NCBI GenBank assembly: GCA_964348015.1 | Contig: CAYGBC010000050.1 | Location: 62,001 to 126,000 of the forward strand | Direction: 5' to 3' | Source: SOIA01 sp964348015 | GTDB taxonomy: Bacteria; Acidobacteriota; Aminicenantia; Aminicenantales; Aminicenantaceae | DNA length: 64,000 nucleotides | In this document: positions 23,434 to 33,309 of the stretch, one piece after another | Numbering within the stretch: the first letter of the stretch is position 1 | Layout: each line of letters opens with the position of its first letter | Translations under genes and position numbers: made by a program | The notes under the pieces: generated by a model | What the model was told of the DNA's origin: nothing | What the model saw: only the letters and a program-made list of their open reading frames with translations | Databases searched by the model: none

Positions 23434-26220
23434 ATGATTGCTTCCGGAAACAAAGTCAAGCACTACGAAATCCTTGAACAGATCGGCAAGGGAGGAATGG
23501 GGGAAGTCTATCTGGCTCAGGATACAGTGCTCGACCGCAAGGTTGCGATTAAATTCCTCCCTGAAGAGATGCAGATAGATGCCAAGGCACGAGTCCGTCT
23601 TGTGCGCGAAGCCAAGGCCGCGGCCTCTTTGGACCATCCGTTCATATGCAAAATCTACGAGACCGGAGAGTTCGAAGGGAAAGCGTTCATCGTGATGGAA
23701 TATATCGAAGGCAAGGATCTCAAGGAAAAATTAGAGGAGGGAGTCCTCCCCCTCAGGGATTCTCTTGAAATGGCATTAGAAATCGCAGAGGCTTTAGAAG
23801 AGGCGCATGAAAAAGGCATCGTCCATCGCGACTTAAAGCCCTCAAATGTCATGATCACACCGCGGGGGCATGTCAAAGTCATGGATTTTGGCCTGGCCAA
23901 ACATTTTCTGACCGAAGGTGAAGGGGATATCACTCAAACACTGACACAGGATTCGATAACGGGACAAGGGGCCATAGTGGGCACCTTAGCCTACATGTCT
24001 CCGGAACAGGCTCGAGGAGAAATGGTTGATGCCAGAAGTGATATTTTTTCTTTAGGAATACTCATCTACGAGATGACAACAGGAAGACATCCGTTTTCGA
24101 AAGCCAATCCATTAGAAACTTTGACTTCGATCCTCAGGGATGCCACACCCGCAGTGAATATCACGCCCAAAATGATGAATCCAATACTCAGCCCCATACT
24201 GCGCAAAGCCCTGGCCAAAGAGCCTGAGAACAGATACCAAAATATAAAAGATTTAATCGATGACATCAAAAAACTTCTGAGGGAGGCTGCAGGAAGAGCT
24301 CGCTTTATATTCCGCCCGGTGCCTGTGATAATCGGAGGGATCGTCATCGTGGCCATGCTGCTGACTGGAGTATGGTTATTTACCCGGCGGCCCGAGCCCA
24401 ACCTTCCGGCGTACTCCCCCGTAAAGCTATCCATTCTCGTCGCAGATTTTGAGAACAAAACAGGCGATCCTGTGTTTGATGGGGCTCTCGAACAGGCGTT
24501 TGGGCTTGGTTTGGATGCGCCTCTGATATCCATTTATGATCGTCCAACAGCTCGAAAGTTGATGAAACAATTGTCTCCGGGAGCCGACAATAAGCTGGAT
24601 GTGGAACAGGCTAAATTAATATCCGCAAGAGAAGGAATTGATGTGATTGTGGCGGCATCGATTGAACCCAAAGGGGAGGGGTATGTCATCAAAGTCTGGG
24701 CGATAGACTCTGTCACATCCAGAAAGATTGTGGAACGCACAGCGACGATCAAAACAAAGGCGGATGTGCTTCAAGCCGTCCCCACGCTCGCAGCTGAACT
24801 GAGATCAGAATTGAGCGGTATGCCGTTAGACTCCACTGAAACTTTGGAGCAGGAAACAACGACCACAACCTCACTAGGCGCGTTGAATGCGTACACGCGA
24901 GCTCAGGAGCTCGCTGCGGAAGGCAAACAAGAAGAAGCCATCGAGGAATACAAGCGCGCCATCGAAGAAGATCCGAATTTCGGTCGTCCTTACTCAGGTC
25001 TTGCCACGATCTACTTAAACCGAGGTGAATACGAGAAAAGCGAGGAGTACCTCAAAAAGGCCTTAATTCATATTGATACAATGACAGAGCGGGAAAGATA
25101 TCGAACTCGAAGCCTTTGGTATGTTTTAACACGGGATTATAACAAACTCATCGAAGAGAGCAGTGCGCTTGTAGAAAAGTTTCCTGCTGATTCTGCTGGA
25201 CATGGAAATCTATCATACGCTTATTTCATGGTTAGAAACATGTCCAAAGCCGCCGAACACGGAGAAATAATGGCGGAGCTCTTTCCTGAGAACGTGAACG
25301 CTAGATACAATTTGAGCTGGTATGCATTGGGCTCTTGTGATTTTGAATTGGCCAAGCGGGAAGCCAATAAGGCGCTGGAACTTGACCCAAAATATGAGCA
25401 GGCCTATATTACACTGGCGCTTTCGGAGCTGGGTCTGGAACAGCCCTCGCAAGCGGAAAATACCTATGAGCAGCTCAAGACTTTGAGTTCTTGGGGAGCT
25501 TCCCTGGGAACAATGGGTTTAGCGGACATCGCTCTGTATGAAGGGCGTCTGGAAGGCGCCAAGAAGATTCTTGAGGAAGGAATTGACAAAGATTTAGAGA
25601 ACAAGAGACCCGACTTGGCTGCGCATAAAAAGGTCATGCTGGCTCATGCGTATCTTTTTCTCGGGCAGAATGACCTTGCCCTTCAACTCGCAGATCAGGC
25701 CTATGCAGAAAGAAAAGAAATTGATGTGAAGATTCCTGTTTCACTGATCTATCTGGAACTCGGAAGAGTTGATAAAGCCGATTCTGTCGCATCGGAGCTC
25801 AACAAACTGCTTGAATCCGAGCCCCGAGCTTACTCAAAAATAATCCAAGGTGAAATAGCAAAGAAGCAGGGCGATATACCAAAAGCGTTAGAATTTTTTA
25901 ATGAGTCTCAGCAGTTGCTTGATACCTGGCTTGTTCATTTATCTTTAGGAAAAGCCTATCTTGAAGCCAAAGCTTTCACGAAAGCCCACTCAGAGTTTGA
26001 AATATGTCTAAAACGAAGAGGGGAGACAGCTTCTGTCTTCTTTAATGATTATCCCTCATTCTTCTATTTTCCTCAGGTCCATTATTATTTGGGACGCACT
26101 CTAGAAGGACTCGGGAGTCCTGCGGCTGCAGATGCCTACCAAAAATTTCTCCAAATCAAATTGAAGGGCGAGGAGGAATGGATGATCGGTGATGCGCGCA
26201 GGCGGCTGAGATCTCTCTGA
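23434..26220 (+). CDS. Membrane Ser/Thr protein kinase with C-terminal TPR repeats
   Basis: A 928-residue protein. Residues 10-285 form a Hanks-type kinase with GKGGMGEVYLAQD, the lysine in VAIKFLPEEM, HRDLKPSN, DFGLAK and SPEQARGE. A transmembrane helix lies near 290-313 (VPVIIGGIVIVAMLLTGVWLF). A domain at about 330-460 (SILVADFENKTGDPVFD onward) resembles the periplasmic region found in other bacterial kinase-TPR proteins. From about 475 onward there are tandem TPR-like helices, such as ALNAYTRAQELAAEGKQEEA and ALELDPKYEQAYITLALSEL. The kinase is in the cytoplasm and the TPR region outside it by prediction. No ribosome site is visible at the ATG. It converges with the gene ending at 26267. 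Confidence 0.9.
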   Translation: MIASGNKVKHYEILEQIGKGGMGEVYLAQDTVLDRKVAIKFLPEEMQIDAKARVRLVREAKAAASLDHPFICKIYETGEFEGKAFIVMEYIEGKDLKEKLEEGVLPLRDSLEMALEIAEALEEAHEKGIVHRDLKPSNVMITPRGHVKVMDFGLAKHFLTEGEGDITQTLTQDSITGQGAIVGTLAYMSPEQARGEMVDARSDIFSLGILIYEMTTGRHPFSKANPLETLTSILRDATPAVNITPKMMNPILSPILRKALAKEPENRYQNIKDLIDDIKKLLREAAGRARFIFRPVPVIIGGIVIVAMLLTGVWLFTRRPEPNLPAYSPVKLSILVADFENKTGDPVFDGALEQAFGLGLDAPLISIYDRPTARKLMKQLSPGADNKLDVEQAKLISAREGIDVIVAASIEPKGEGYVIKVWAIDSVTSRKIVERTATIKTKADVLQAVPTLAAELRSELSGMPLDSTETLEQETTTTTSLGALNAYTRAQELAAEGKQEEAIEEYKRAIEEDPNFGRPYSGLATIYLNRGEYEKSEEYLKKALIHIDTMTERERYRTRSLWYVLTRDYNKLIEESSALVEKFPADSAGHGNLSYAYFMVRNMSKAAEHGEIMAELFPENVNARYNLSWYALGSCDFELAKREANKALELDPKYEQAYITLALSELGLEQPSQAENTYEQLKTLSSWGASLGTMGLADIALYEGRLEGAKKILEEGIDKDLENKRPDLAAHKKVMLAHAYLFLGQNDLALQLADQAYAERKEIDVKIPVSLIYLELGRVDKADSVASELNKLLESEPRAYSKIIQGEIAKKQGDIPKALEFFNESQQLLDTWLVHLSLGKAYLEAKAFTKAHSEFEICLKRRGETASVFFNDYPSFFYFPQVHYYLGRTLEGLGSPAAADAYQKFLQIKLKGEEEWMIGDARRRLRSL

Positions 26221-26266
26221 TTTTCTTCTCTTTTTTCCTTTTTTCTCTGCGATGAGCTGATTCTAC

Positions 26267-29200
26267 TTATTTATCATATTTAACAACTGCAAACACTGTG
26301 GGAATCGTATCCTTCTCACTGTAACCCACCACAAAGATTCCTGTTTCGCTTAACGCCATATCTCTGGCCACATCATCCTTCCCTGAAGGACCATCATACT
26401 GGGCTATCCAAATTATATTTCCGGAGGTGTCGTATTTGATGAGGAAGAAATCTTTATCTGCGGCGAGTTCATTTTCTTCTGTTGTGATAAAACCCGCCAC
26501 ATAGACATCCGCACCGTCAAAAGCTATGGCAACAGCTTCGTCATTTCCGAATTTGCCATCATGACGTTCAACCCATGATTGAATTCCATCACTGGAATAT
26601 TTGACTGTCGCGTAGTCAAGCCCATTAGTCCCTGAACTTTTCCCTGTCACATAAACGTCACCTGTGGATTCATCAACAGCAATGGCGGCAGCAACATCCT
26701 CCCCATTTCCCGTGCCGTTATAAAATCTGCCTCCTGGCCAGAGAACAGTTCCGTTTTCGTCATACTTCACAGTGTAGTAGTCTGTTCCATTTGTATCGCC
26801 TGAAGTGTATCCCGTGACATAGATATACACAGCACCTAACGGGTCTTCATAAAGAGCCATGTCAGTGGGTTCGTCGTCCCCGAAGTGAGGTCCGTCATCC
26901 CTTACGAGCCATTGGAAATTTCCAGAGCTGTCATATTTTATTGTGACGTAATCATGACTGGTCTCTTCGTCATTTTTTGAACTCTCTTGACTCTTCCCGG
27001 TGACGTAGACATTTCCTGCACTATCCACAGCTATCGCAGTCGCCACATCATTGCCGTTTCTCGTAGAATCGTATCCTTCCTCCCAGATGATGTCTCCTGA
27101 TAGGCGGCTGTATTTTATCGTCGTGTAGTCTGCGTGTTTTTTCACGTTTCCTCTGTGGACAAATCCTGCCCCATGAGGATTCCCCTCGCTGTCGAGAGCT
27201 AAATCATTCCCCCCATCGCCCAGATGGGACGGGCCGTCATACCGGTTTTCCCAGATTATATGTCCATCGGCAAGATCATATTTGACGGTGCAGATGTCCT
27301 GGCCTTCACCCGTGGGGTCTCCCAGACTTGTGCCCGTGACATAGACGCCAGATGAATCAACGGCGATGGCACTCGGCACGTCATCTCCATTCCCAGGACC
27401 ATTATAAGTTTGGCCCTCAAGCCAGAGTTTATTGCCATCCGCGTCATATTTCACAGTATAATAATCTTTCCCGGTCCCGTCGCCATAAGTGAATCCCGTC
27501 ACATAGAGATTTCCTGAAGAATCTGTGGTTGCGGCAACCGCTTCACCGTCCACTCCCTCGACAGCCCATATGTGTACTTTGGGATGTATTGTAATGGTAA
27601 ATGTTTCCGTTTCAGGGGAGCGCTGATAACATTCTGATGAGAAGTTATCCGTAACTTCAACTGTGATGTCGTAAGTTTGTGGATACGTGGCATCTGGATC
27701 GAATATTGGAGTCCCTGTAATTGATACATTATATCCAATTCCTTCAGAAGGGCTCAAAGCCAATCCAGGTGGTAATCCCTTAACAGTCCAGGAGGGGACT
27801 GCTTCCGCATTGCTGACAGAAAAAGTAGCGGTTTCGTAAGGAGAGCCAAGCTGCCCATCGGGAAGCGACGATGGGTCGGCGCTGATTTCGAGTTCTAATG
27901 GCATAATGCAGAGGTCGAATTCTTTTTCTGCTTTATGAACCCAAGTGATAAAGTCATCTGTAACCGTAACCTTGACTTTAAAATCACCTGCAAGTTGAGG
28001 TACACCACCAATGTCCATTATCTCACCATTGCTACCGCTAATTAATGTTGTAAGACCGAGGCTTACAGGATTTCCATACTTATCAGTTTCAGACAAGCTC
28101 CAACTATACGGAGGCACACCTCCACTGGCATCAAATGAAACATTGTTGCTGTAATCCTGCATCTTAAGCCCATCAGGAGCATCTGGCGGTATCATTATGA
28201 TCTTTATAGGCTCAGGATCATCGATAAAAAGAGTAAATTTTTGCGTGTCTGATTCTCCTAAGTTATCAGTGACCTTTACCGTGAAGGAGAAATCTCCTGC
28301 TTCTTTTGGAGTCCCGTAAATCTCTCCGTTTCCACTTAAGTACATTTCAACTGGCAAGGAGCCATCATATAAACTCCATGAATAAGGTTCTGTGCCACCG
28401 ATCGCTCTCAAGGTTTCGCCGGTATACGCGACACCGGCTTTTCCGTCATCCAGGGAATCTGGCAGAATTTGGAGCGTGATAGCAACTAAGCTGCCTTCTG
28501 TTGATGAATGAGACACAACCACAGCTCCGACATTGTCCGCATAATCTTCGGGATTTGAGTTTGATGGAGTGCCGTTTGAAGTTCCGGACGAGCCCCCAAA
28601 ACTGCCGAAACCTATGAAGCTGCCAAAATTTCCGAAGCCAACGAATCCCCCGGGGGAAGGCGCAGAAGTCTTTGTATCGATAACGCGGAGTAGAACGATC
28701 GCTTCTTCTCCCGGCACAAGAGAGAATGTCGCGTTTGTAAAATCCTCATTCGCAAGCTCAGGATCGACAATTTTTTCATAACTCGAAATGTCCGGACTGA
28801 CATCGGGATTCACGATATTTATAAGGAGTTCATGCTGTTCCTCTTGCTGCAGAGTGCACTGTCCGTCTGTTCCAGGTGTCTTGTGAACTTTGTAGACAAG
28901 AAGCTGATTGTAATAACCGTAGGGCAGTTCATCTCCTGCAATAGTTTTCAGAGTATACGATGAACCCGTATCGCCTGAGTTTGTCACTCTCCAGATTTTA
29001 TCAACAATTTCCGATCCATCTTTTGTATTGGTATTGAATACAGCGGGATTTAAGATATTGGCGTTGAACACAGCGGGGTTGAACACAGCGGGGTTGAACA
29101 CAGCAGGATTGAACACAGCAGGATTGAACACCGCGGGATTGAACACAGCGGGGTTGAACACAGCAGGATTGAACACCGCAGGATTGAACACAGCGGGATT

Positions 29201-31519
29201 GATGAGGTTCGTCTCAGGTGCAGGTATGCCCTCTGGGCTTGACCAGTTTACGATTCCCTCGTCGTAGATTTTGAGATCAATCGATTCCTCAGGAGATCCG
29301 CCTTCTCCGACTAAATATAAATAAACATAGCCGATGAAATCACCTCCCAATTCAGGATCAGGAACTTCAGTAACTTGAACAGTTGTCGTATGCGGACTGT
29401 CAGAATTTACGAAGACATGATGGGATATGGCCGAATATGCAGGAACATCTATGGTGAGCGTGTGGAGAGCGGTCCCACTCGGTAAGAACGATGCCTTACC
29501 AGGAGGTTCTGGCGGATTGAGAATATCCAAATTAAAAGTTTTTGGATAACCCGTCATATTCTCCACATTGACGATAAACGTTTTTTGACCTGCTCCGCTC
29601 GGCTTATAATTTGCCGGGCATCCAATCGAGATTCCACGCGTAATTCTGGAAACATAGACATTCTGATCACGCATACCAGAATTGAATCCAGGTAAACAAT
29701 TTTCATGATCCGGAGGGCCATACCATGTCCAAGGATTAAAATCGTCATAGGGATCATCCGCAGGAGGATGCACATCACGGTTATCTGCCCAGCTGACATA
29801 AAAAACAAAAGGATCTCTGGATTCAGTTGATTCAGTGAGCACTTCTCCTGTGTTAAAACGCCAACCGCCCTCGTCATTTATGAACATGGGCGCCGGAGCG
29901 ATATCTATGTAGTCCCCGATAAAAGGCACTGTTCCACCCTGGAAAAGAGGATAATTGGGAGGATTATACTGGAGTTGCGTGGGTATGAGATAACCATCCG
30001 CGTCAGTCTTGAGAGTGCCATCCGGATTCCTTTCTAAACCCCATAGATACCGGGAGACTTGAATGGATGGCTCGAATTGAGTGGCGCCCGGATCTGCTTG
30101 CGCAAGCCGGACATCAATTGTTTCGCGCCACTGGCAGGGATAATCCCCTTGCGAGGGATCAGGGCATTGGCCTTCACCAAGATAGTAATCCGTAAGCCAC
30201 TTTTCTGTATTACCTCCTTTTTCCAGGCGATAAGAAAAACGCGAATCATACCAAGCTATTAGGAGCTTCCCCGCCGCAAATGTCATGGAAGGCATGAACA
30301 TGTGACCTTCTGCATAATAATCCTCAGATGTAAGGTTATAATCATTATGAATCCTTGCTTGCAGAGGCCAACCGAAACCATATTGGGCAGAAGTGAAAAA
30401 AATCCGAGCGGGCCCATTTTCATATTCCCTCTGCGCCCAGGCTATGTAAACCCTGTGGTTATTGTCGACAGTCATTGTCGGAAAGGCATTGGAACGGAAC
30501 TGGACAGTCCCTAATTCAAGATCATATGTCGGCTGATCGAAAGGAAAGCCGATGATCGCCGCCTCTTCGGCTTTAGTGAAGGTCTGTCCGTGATCTGTGG
30601 ATTTCGCGATCATGATGGCATCGGCAACGTTGCCCTCGGCGAATCGTCTCCATGCCACATACACATCCCCGTTGAGCGGGTCTACGGCGATCGTGGTTCC
30701 CTGGTTGATCTTTTGGCTTTCGCTCAGTTTGATGGGTTTCTCCCATGTGTCGCCTCCGTCGATAGACCTGACGAACATAATCTTGTTATGGACCGTTTTT
30801 TGGATGTCTCCGAGAAACGTGCTGTAAACAAGGAAAACGAGGCCATCTGAGTAGCCTGGACGCGGCACGTCAACTGCCAGCCAGGGCTTGTCCGCAAACT
30901 GACCGCTGGTCCCTTCATCAACGATCGTTGTATCGATATACCGTATCGCATCTCCACTTTCAGTATCGTTGTAATCTTTATACCGACAGACAAAGATCAC
31001 GCTGTTCCCATTTCTGATCCGGTCGAATGCTATGCCGCTGTAAAAGAAAAGACCATCTATTCCTGCCCGTACAGTCGGATCAGATGCGGCATCAAATTCT
31101 TTGAGCGAATCACCCACCTCAATTTGCGGATCAGTAATGTACCCAGGAAGAAGTTTGCTTTTCCAGGACTGACCTCCGTCATAGGATGTGAACACTCCCA
31201 GCCACGCGTCACCCGCAGCGGCTTCCTCTGGAATGCCCGGGAGGTTTCCCTGTGATTCCCATGTATCGACAGACCGATAGTCATTGGCACCCGCGAGAAG
31301 ATGGAGCTCATTGAGTGAGGAGACTGCAATTGACGGTTCATTTTGCCGTTGAAGGTAGACATCCCCCTCTGGATCCGGCCAGGCCTTGCTGGAGGTCATG
31401 TTCACATTTCGACCAGCAATGAGATCTTCTGGACCTGGGTTGGATTTGAGTGGAATTCCTGTGGCTATTAGTATGATAGCGATGACACATGAAAAATAAA
31501 ATATGTGGCGTTTAGTCAT
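26267..31519 (-). CDS. Very large exported protein: sialidase/BNR-like propeller, NPAVF array, Ig-like domains, SBBP propeller
   Basis: A 1750-residue protein with a signal peptide (hydrophobic residues 7-21). Residues about 45-600 contain BNR/Asp-box style turns (SYDGGQSW, SIDGGDTW, STDHGQTF) as in sialidase-like propellers. Residues about 772-826 are a tandem pentapeptide array, nine uninterrupted NPAVF units, then NANIL, then one more NPAVF. A Gly/Phe-rich linker (about 956-985) follows. Three putative Ig-like domains (He_PIG type, with GTPKEAGDFSFTVKVTD) lie at about 1010-1310, and SBBP-type propeller repeats with (D/N)YxTVKYD...G at about 1320-1750. Probably a surface or secreted binding protein; catalysis cannot be claimed. 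AAAGGGAG lies six bases before the ATG. Confidence 0.85.
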   Translation of the reverse strand: MTKRHIFYFSCVIAIILIATGIPLKSNPGPEDLIAGRNVNMTSSKAWPDPEGDVYLQRQNEPSIAVSSLNELHLLAGANDYRSVDTWESQGNLPGIPEEAAAGDAWLGVFTSYDGGQSWKSKLLPGYITDPQIEVGDSLKEFDAASDPTVRAGIDGLFFYSGIAFDRIRNGNSVIFVCRYKDYNDTESGDAIRYIDTTIVDEGTSGQFADKPWLAVDVPRPGYSDGLVFLVYSTFLGDIQKTVHNKIMFVRSIDGGDTWEKPIKLSESQKINQGTTIAVDPLNGDVYVAWRRFAEGNVADAIMIAKSTDHGQTFTKAEEAAIIGFPFDQPTYDLELGTVQFRSNAFPTMTVDNNHRVYIAWAQREYENGPARIFFTSAQYGFGWPLQARIHNDYNLTSEDYYAEGHMFMPSMTFAAGKLLIAWYDSRFSYRLEKGGNTEKWLTDYYLGEGQCPDPSQGDYPCQWRETIDVRLAQADPGATQFEPSIQVSRYLWGLERNPDGTLKTDADGYLIPTQLQYNPPNYPLFQGGTVPFIGDYIDIAPAPMFINDEGGWRFNTGEVLTESTESRDPFVFYVSWADNRDVHPPADDPYDDFNPWTWYGPPDHENCLPGFNSGMRDQNVYVSRITRGISIGCPANYKPSGAGQKTFIVNVENMTGYPKTFNLDILNPPEPPGKASFLPSGTALHTLTIDVPAYSAISHHVFVNSDSPHTTTVQVTEVPDPELGGDFIGYVYLYLVGEGGSPEESIDLKIYDEGIVNWSSPEGIPAPETNLINPAVFNPAVFNPAVFNPAVFNPAVFNPAVFNPAVFNPAVFNPAVFNANILNPAVFNTNTKDGSEIVDKIWRVTNSGDTGSSYTLKTIAGDELPYGYYNQLLVYKVHKTPGTDGQCTLQQEEQHELLINIVNPDVSPDISSYEKIVDPELANEDFTNATFSLVPGEEAIVLLRVIDTKTSAPSPGGFVGFGNFGSFIGFGSFGGSSGTSNGTPSNSNPEDYADNVGAVVVSHSSTEGSLVAITLQILPDSLDDGKAGVAYTGETLRAIGGTEPYSWSLYDGSLPVEMYLSGNGEIYGTPKEAGDFSFTVKVTDNLGESDTQKFTLFIDDPEPIKIIMIPPDAPDGLKMQDYSNNVSFDASGGVPPYSWSLSETDKYGNPVSLGLTTLISGSNGEIMDIGGVPQLAGDFKVKVTVTDDFITWVHKAEKEFDLCIMPLELEISADPSSLPDGQLGSPYETATFSVSNAEAVPSWTVKGLPPGLALSPSEGIGYNVSITGTPIFDPDATYPQTYDITVEVTDNFSSECYQRSPETETFTITIHPKVHIWAVEGVDGEAVAATTDSSGNLYVTGFTYGDGTGKDYYTVKYDADGNKLWLEGQTYNGPGNGDDVPSAIAVDSSGVYVTGTSLGDPTGEGQDICTVKYDLADGHIIWENRYDGPSHLGDGGNDLALDSEGNPHGAGFVHRGNVKKHADYTTIKYSRLSGDIIWEEGYDSTRNGNDVATAIAVDSAGNVYVTGKSQESSKNDEETSHDYVTIKYDSSGNFQWLVRDDGPHFGDDEPTDMALYEDPLGAVYIYVTGYTSGDTNGTDYYTVKYDENGTVLWPGGRFYNGTGNGEDVAAAIAVDESTGDVYVTGKSSGTNGLDYATVKYSSDGIQSWVERHDGKFGNDEAVAIAFDGADVYVAGFITTEENELAADKDFFLIKYDTSGNIIWIAQYDGPSGKDDVARDMALSETGIFVVGYSEKDTIPTVFAVVKYDK
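29033..29202 (-). repeat. Tandem 15-base coding repeat (NPAVF array)
   Basis: About eleven 15-base units that vary only at a few third-codon positions (for example GCT/GCG/GGT wobble), encoding mostly NPAVF within the 1750-residue protein. Synonymous variation between units shows the array is kept at protein level, not only freshly duplicated DNA. Confidence 0.85.
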
Positions 31520-31926
31520 GATTTTCTCCCTTTACATCCATTATTTCAGTTATTGATTTTTTCTCGAAGAGAAATGAATTTTATACCGGATGGATTCATT
31601 TTGAGCCAGAGAAAAAGCGTTCCCTGGTTCTGAGGAAACCGGATAGAATTCGAAGGATTAGCCGCTTTGACTGGATATATATTCGCGGTTAATGTCTTGC
31701 CCCGGTATTCTGTCATATAACTCCTTTTCCCCTCGGAATGATATTTTTGTACCAAACGGGAAGCATAAAGTCAAGAAAATAAGCTCATATTTTATATAAC
31801 TTATATTGTATATAAGATGAAATGCGCGCAGATAAAGTTACTGTGCGGACAGCGAAAAAGTGATTGTTAGTGGAAAAGTATGACAGAATTGTATTCGAGA
31901 AAATGAGAAAAATAACAGGTTGTATA
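31520..31926. other. Intergenic region, 407 bases
   Basis: It contains a candidate minus-strand promoter at 31746-31774 for the large exported protein, with a leader of roughly 220 nt. Short frames in the region overlap that promoter and have no recognisable product. No other element was seen. Confidence 0.45.
31746..31774 (-). promoter_or_regulatory. Candidate promoter for the 1750-residue exported protein gene
   Basis: TTGACT (31774-31769), a 17-base spacer and TACAAA (31751-31746) on the minus strand. The -10 match is moderate. Confidence 0.4.
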
Positions 31927-33309
31927 CTATTTTTTCTCTTCGGTGTCCTTTTCCACTGGCTCAGGTCTCCAGTCTTTGTTCTCTTTCGGGAATTCATCGA
32001 GAATGGCTGAATCCATTCGGAACAAATAATCGAACCGGGCGTTTTTTATGACAACCGTCCCGACCTCCTTATCCACAGCTCCGGTCAGGACTGTGATCTC
32101 CTCGGCGTCCTCGTCATCGCTTTTCACCCAGATCTTAATTATCCCTTGAGGTTTATCCAGCCCGTAATCCTTCAGATTCAAAGGAGGATCGATGAATTCT
32201 TCAGCTTCCAGGCTTTCGATCTGCCGGATAAACGTCTGAACCTTATTGTTATCCGCATTCTCCTGGACAGGAGACTCAAAATGCCAGTTGTTCTCCTCGT
32301 CTTTGGAGAGTTCCCAGTCCAGCTCTCCCATCTTGAATTGAAGACGGTTGACGTCCCAGCTGTAGAAGTTGGCGACCTCTTTTTCCCTCAATTCCAATAC
32401 TTCTTCCTCGAGATCAGAGAGGATCGTATCTTCGGTCTCGATGATTTTAGACGAGAGGGATGTGGTGGCGTAAAGCTTCTCGTCTTTCTTATGGAGAGAA
32501 AAGGTCAGTTCCTGACTTTTGACAGGCAGGGACAGTGCGATTTCATAGTCAGGCTGGTCGAGTCCGAACTTTTTGAGATCTTCTATGGGTTTGTCTTCAG
32601 AGACAAATTCCTTCGCTTTTAAATTTGAGAGGGAATTCAGAATGCCGCTGATCTTGCTTTCCACAGCGAGGGATTTCACTGGCTTTTCCAAAAACCATTC
32701 CTCTTCTTTCTTTTCAGCTTCCCACTGAATTGCCTTTGCCCGCAGAATCACGCGTTTCACTTCATCCGTTTCAAACCTGTAGATGTCCTTCTGACGGAAT
32801 TTGAACAGGCTTTTGTCCATCGTGTCCTTGAGGTGGCTGGGGATGAGCACGACGCGTGTTTCATCGTCTCTTTTGGCAAAGAAGGTGCTGTCCAGAAGAT
32901 TCTCGCCCCCCACGAGGATTTTGACCGGTTGTTCCCTGTCTTTGAACCAGAGCGTAATTTCTTTTTGAGGGATTTCGTATTTCCCCAAATCGACGGGCTC
33001 TTCTTCCACCACTCTCTCTATCTGGAGATCCGAGAAATTGTCTGCTATGCGGTCCACTTCATATTTATCCGCTTCGGCTTCAAGAGGTTCGGTAATGACC
33101 CATCCTTCATCCCCGTTCTTCGTCTTTTGAAAAGTGATGATCTCGTCGTTTCTTTTGAGCCTGATCTTCTGGACATCGTCAGAAGAGAGGAAAACCAGTT
33201 TATCCTCATCACCTTCTTTTCCTCCTCCCTTAAACTCTTCGAAAAGAAGAACGAAGGCCAAGAGAACCGCAAAAGCGACGAAAAGGATGAAGGTTGTTTT
33301 AAACTTCAT
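31927..33309 (-). CDS. DUF4340 protein of a Gld-like ABC system
   Basis: A 460-residue protein with an N-terminal membrane anchor (residues 5-23) and a long acidic, beta-rich exported part. Three similar units can be seen, each with a VxxIxLKR..xxxxF pattern and a later DYGLDKP or KYEIPQ phrase, which is the pattern of DUF4340. Such proteins are usually encoded with GldG-type auxiliary subunits and their ABC transporters, as here; their function is unknown. Its ATG overlaps the stop of the upstream gene by four bases (ATGA), so it is the last gene of the four-gene operon. Confidence 0.8.
   Translation of the reverse strand: MKFKTTFILFVAFAVLLAFVLLFEEFKGGGKEGDEDKLVFLSSDDVQKIRLKRNDEIITFQKTKNGDEGWVITEPLEAEADKYEVDRIADNFSDLQIERVVEEEPVDLGKYEIPQKEITLWFKDREQPVKILVGGENLLDSTFFAKRDDETRVVLIPSHLKDTMDKSLFKFRQKDIYRFETDEVKRVILRAKAIQWEAEKKEEEWFLEKPVKSLAVESKISGILNSLSNLKAKEFVSEDKPIEDLKKFGLDQPDYEIALSLPVKSQELTFSLHKKDEKLYATTSLSSKIIETEDTILSDLEEEVLELREKEVANFYSWDVNRLQFKMGELDWELSKDEENNWHFESPVQENADNNKVQTFIRQIESLEAEEFIDPPLNLKDYGLDKPQGIIKIWVKSDDEDAEEITVLTGAVDKEVGTVVIKNARFDYLFRMDSAILDEFPKENKDWRPEPVEKDTEEKK

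Noticed and set aside
29033..29202. Possible CRISPR-like array
   Set aside because: Units are 15 bases, adjacent without spacers, and in frame within a gene; no cas genes are present.
29028..29267. Plus-strand frame encoding LNTAG repeats
   Set aside because: It is the antisense reading of the NPAVF array; the minus-strand protein is the long, domain-bearing one.
31546..31755. Minus-strand frame of 69 codons before the giant exported protein
   Set aside because: It begins inside the candidate promoter at 31746-31774 and has no recognisable product.
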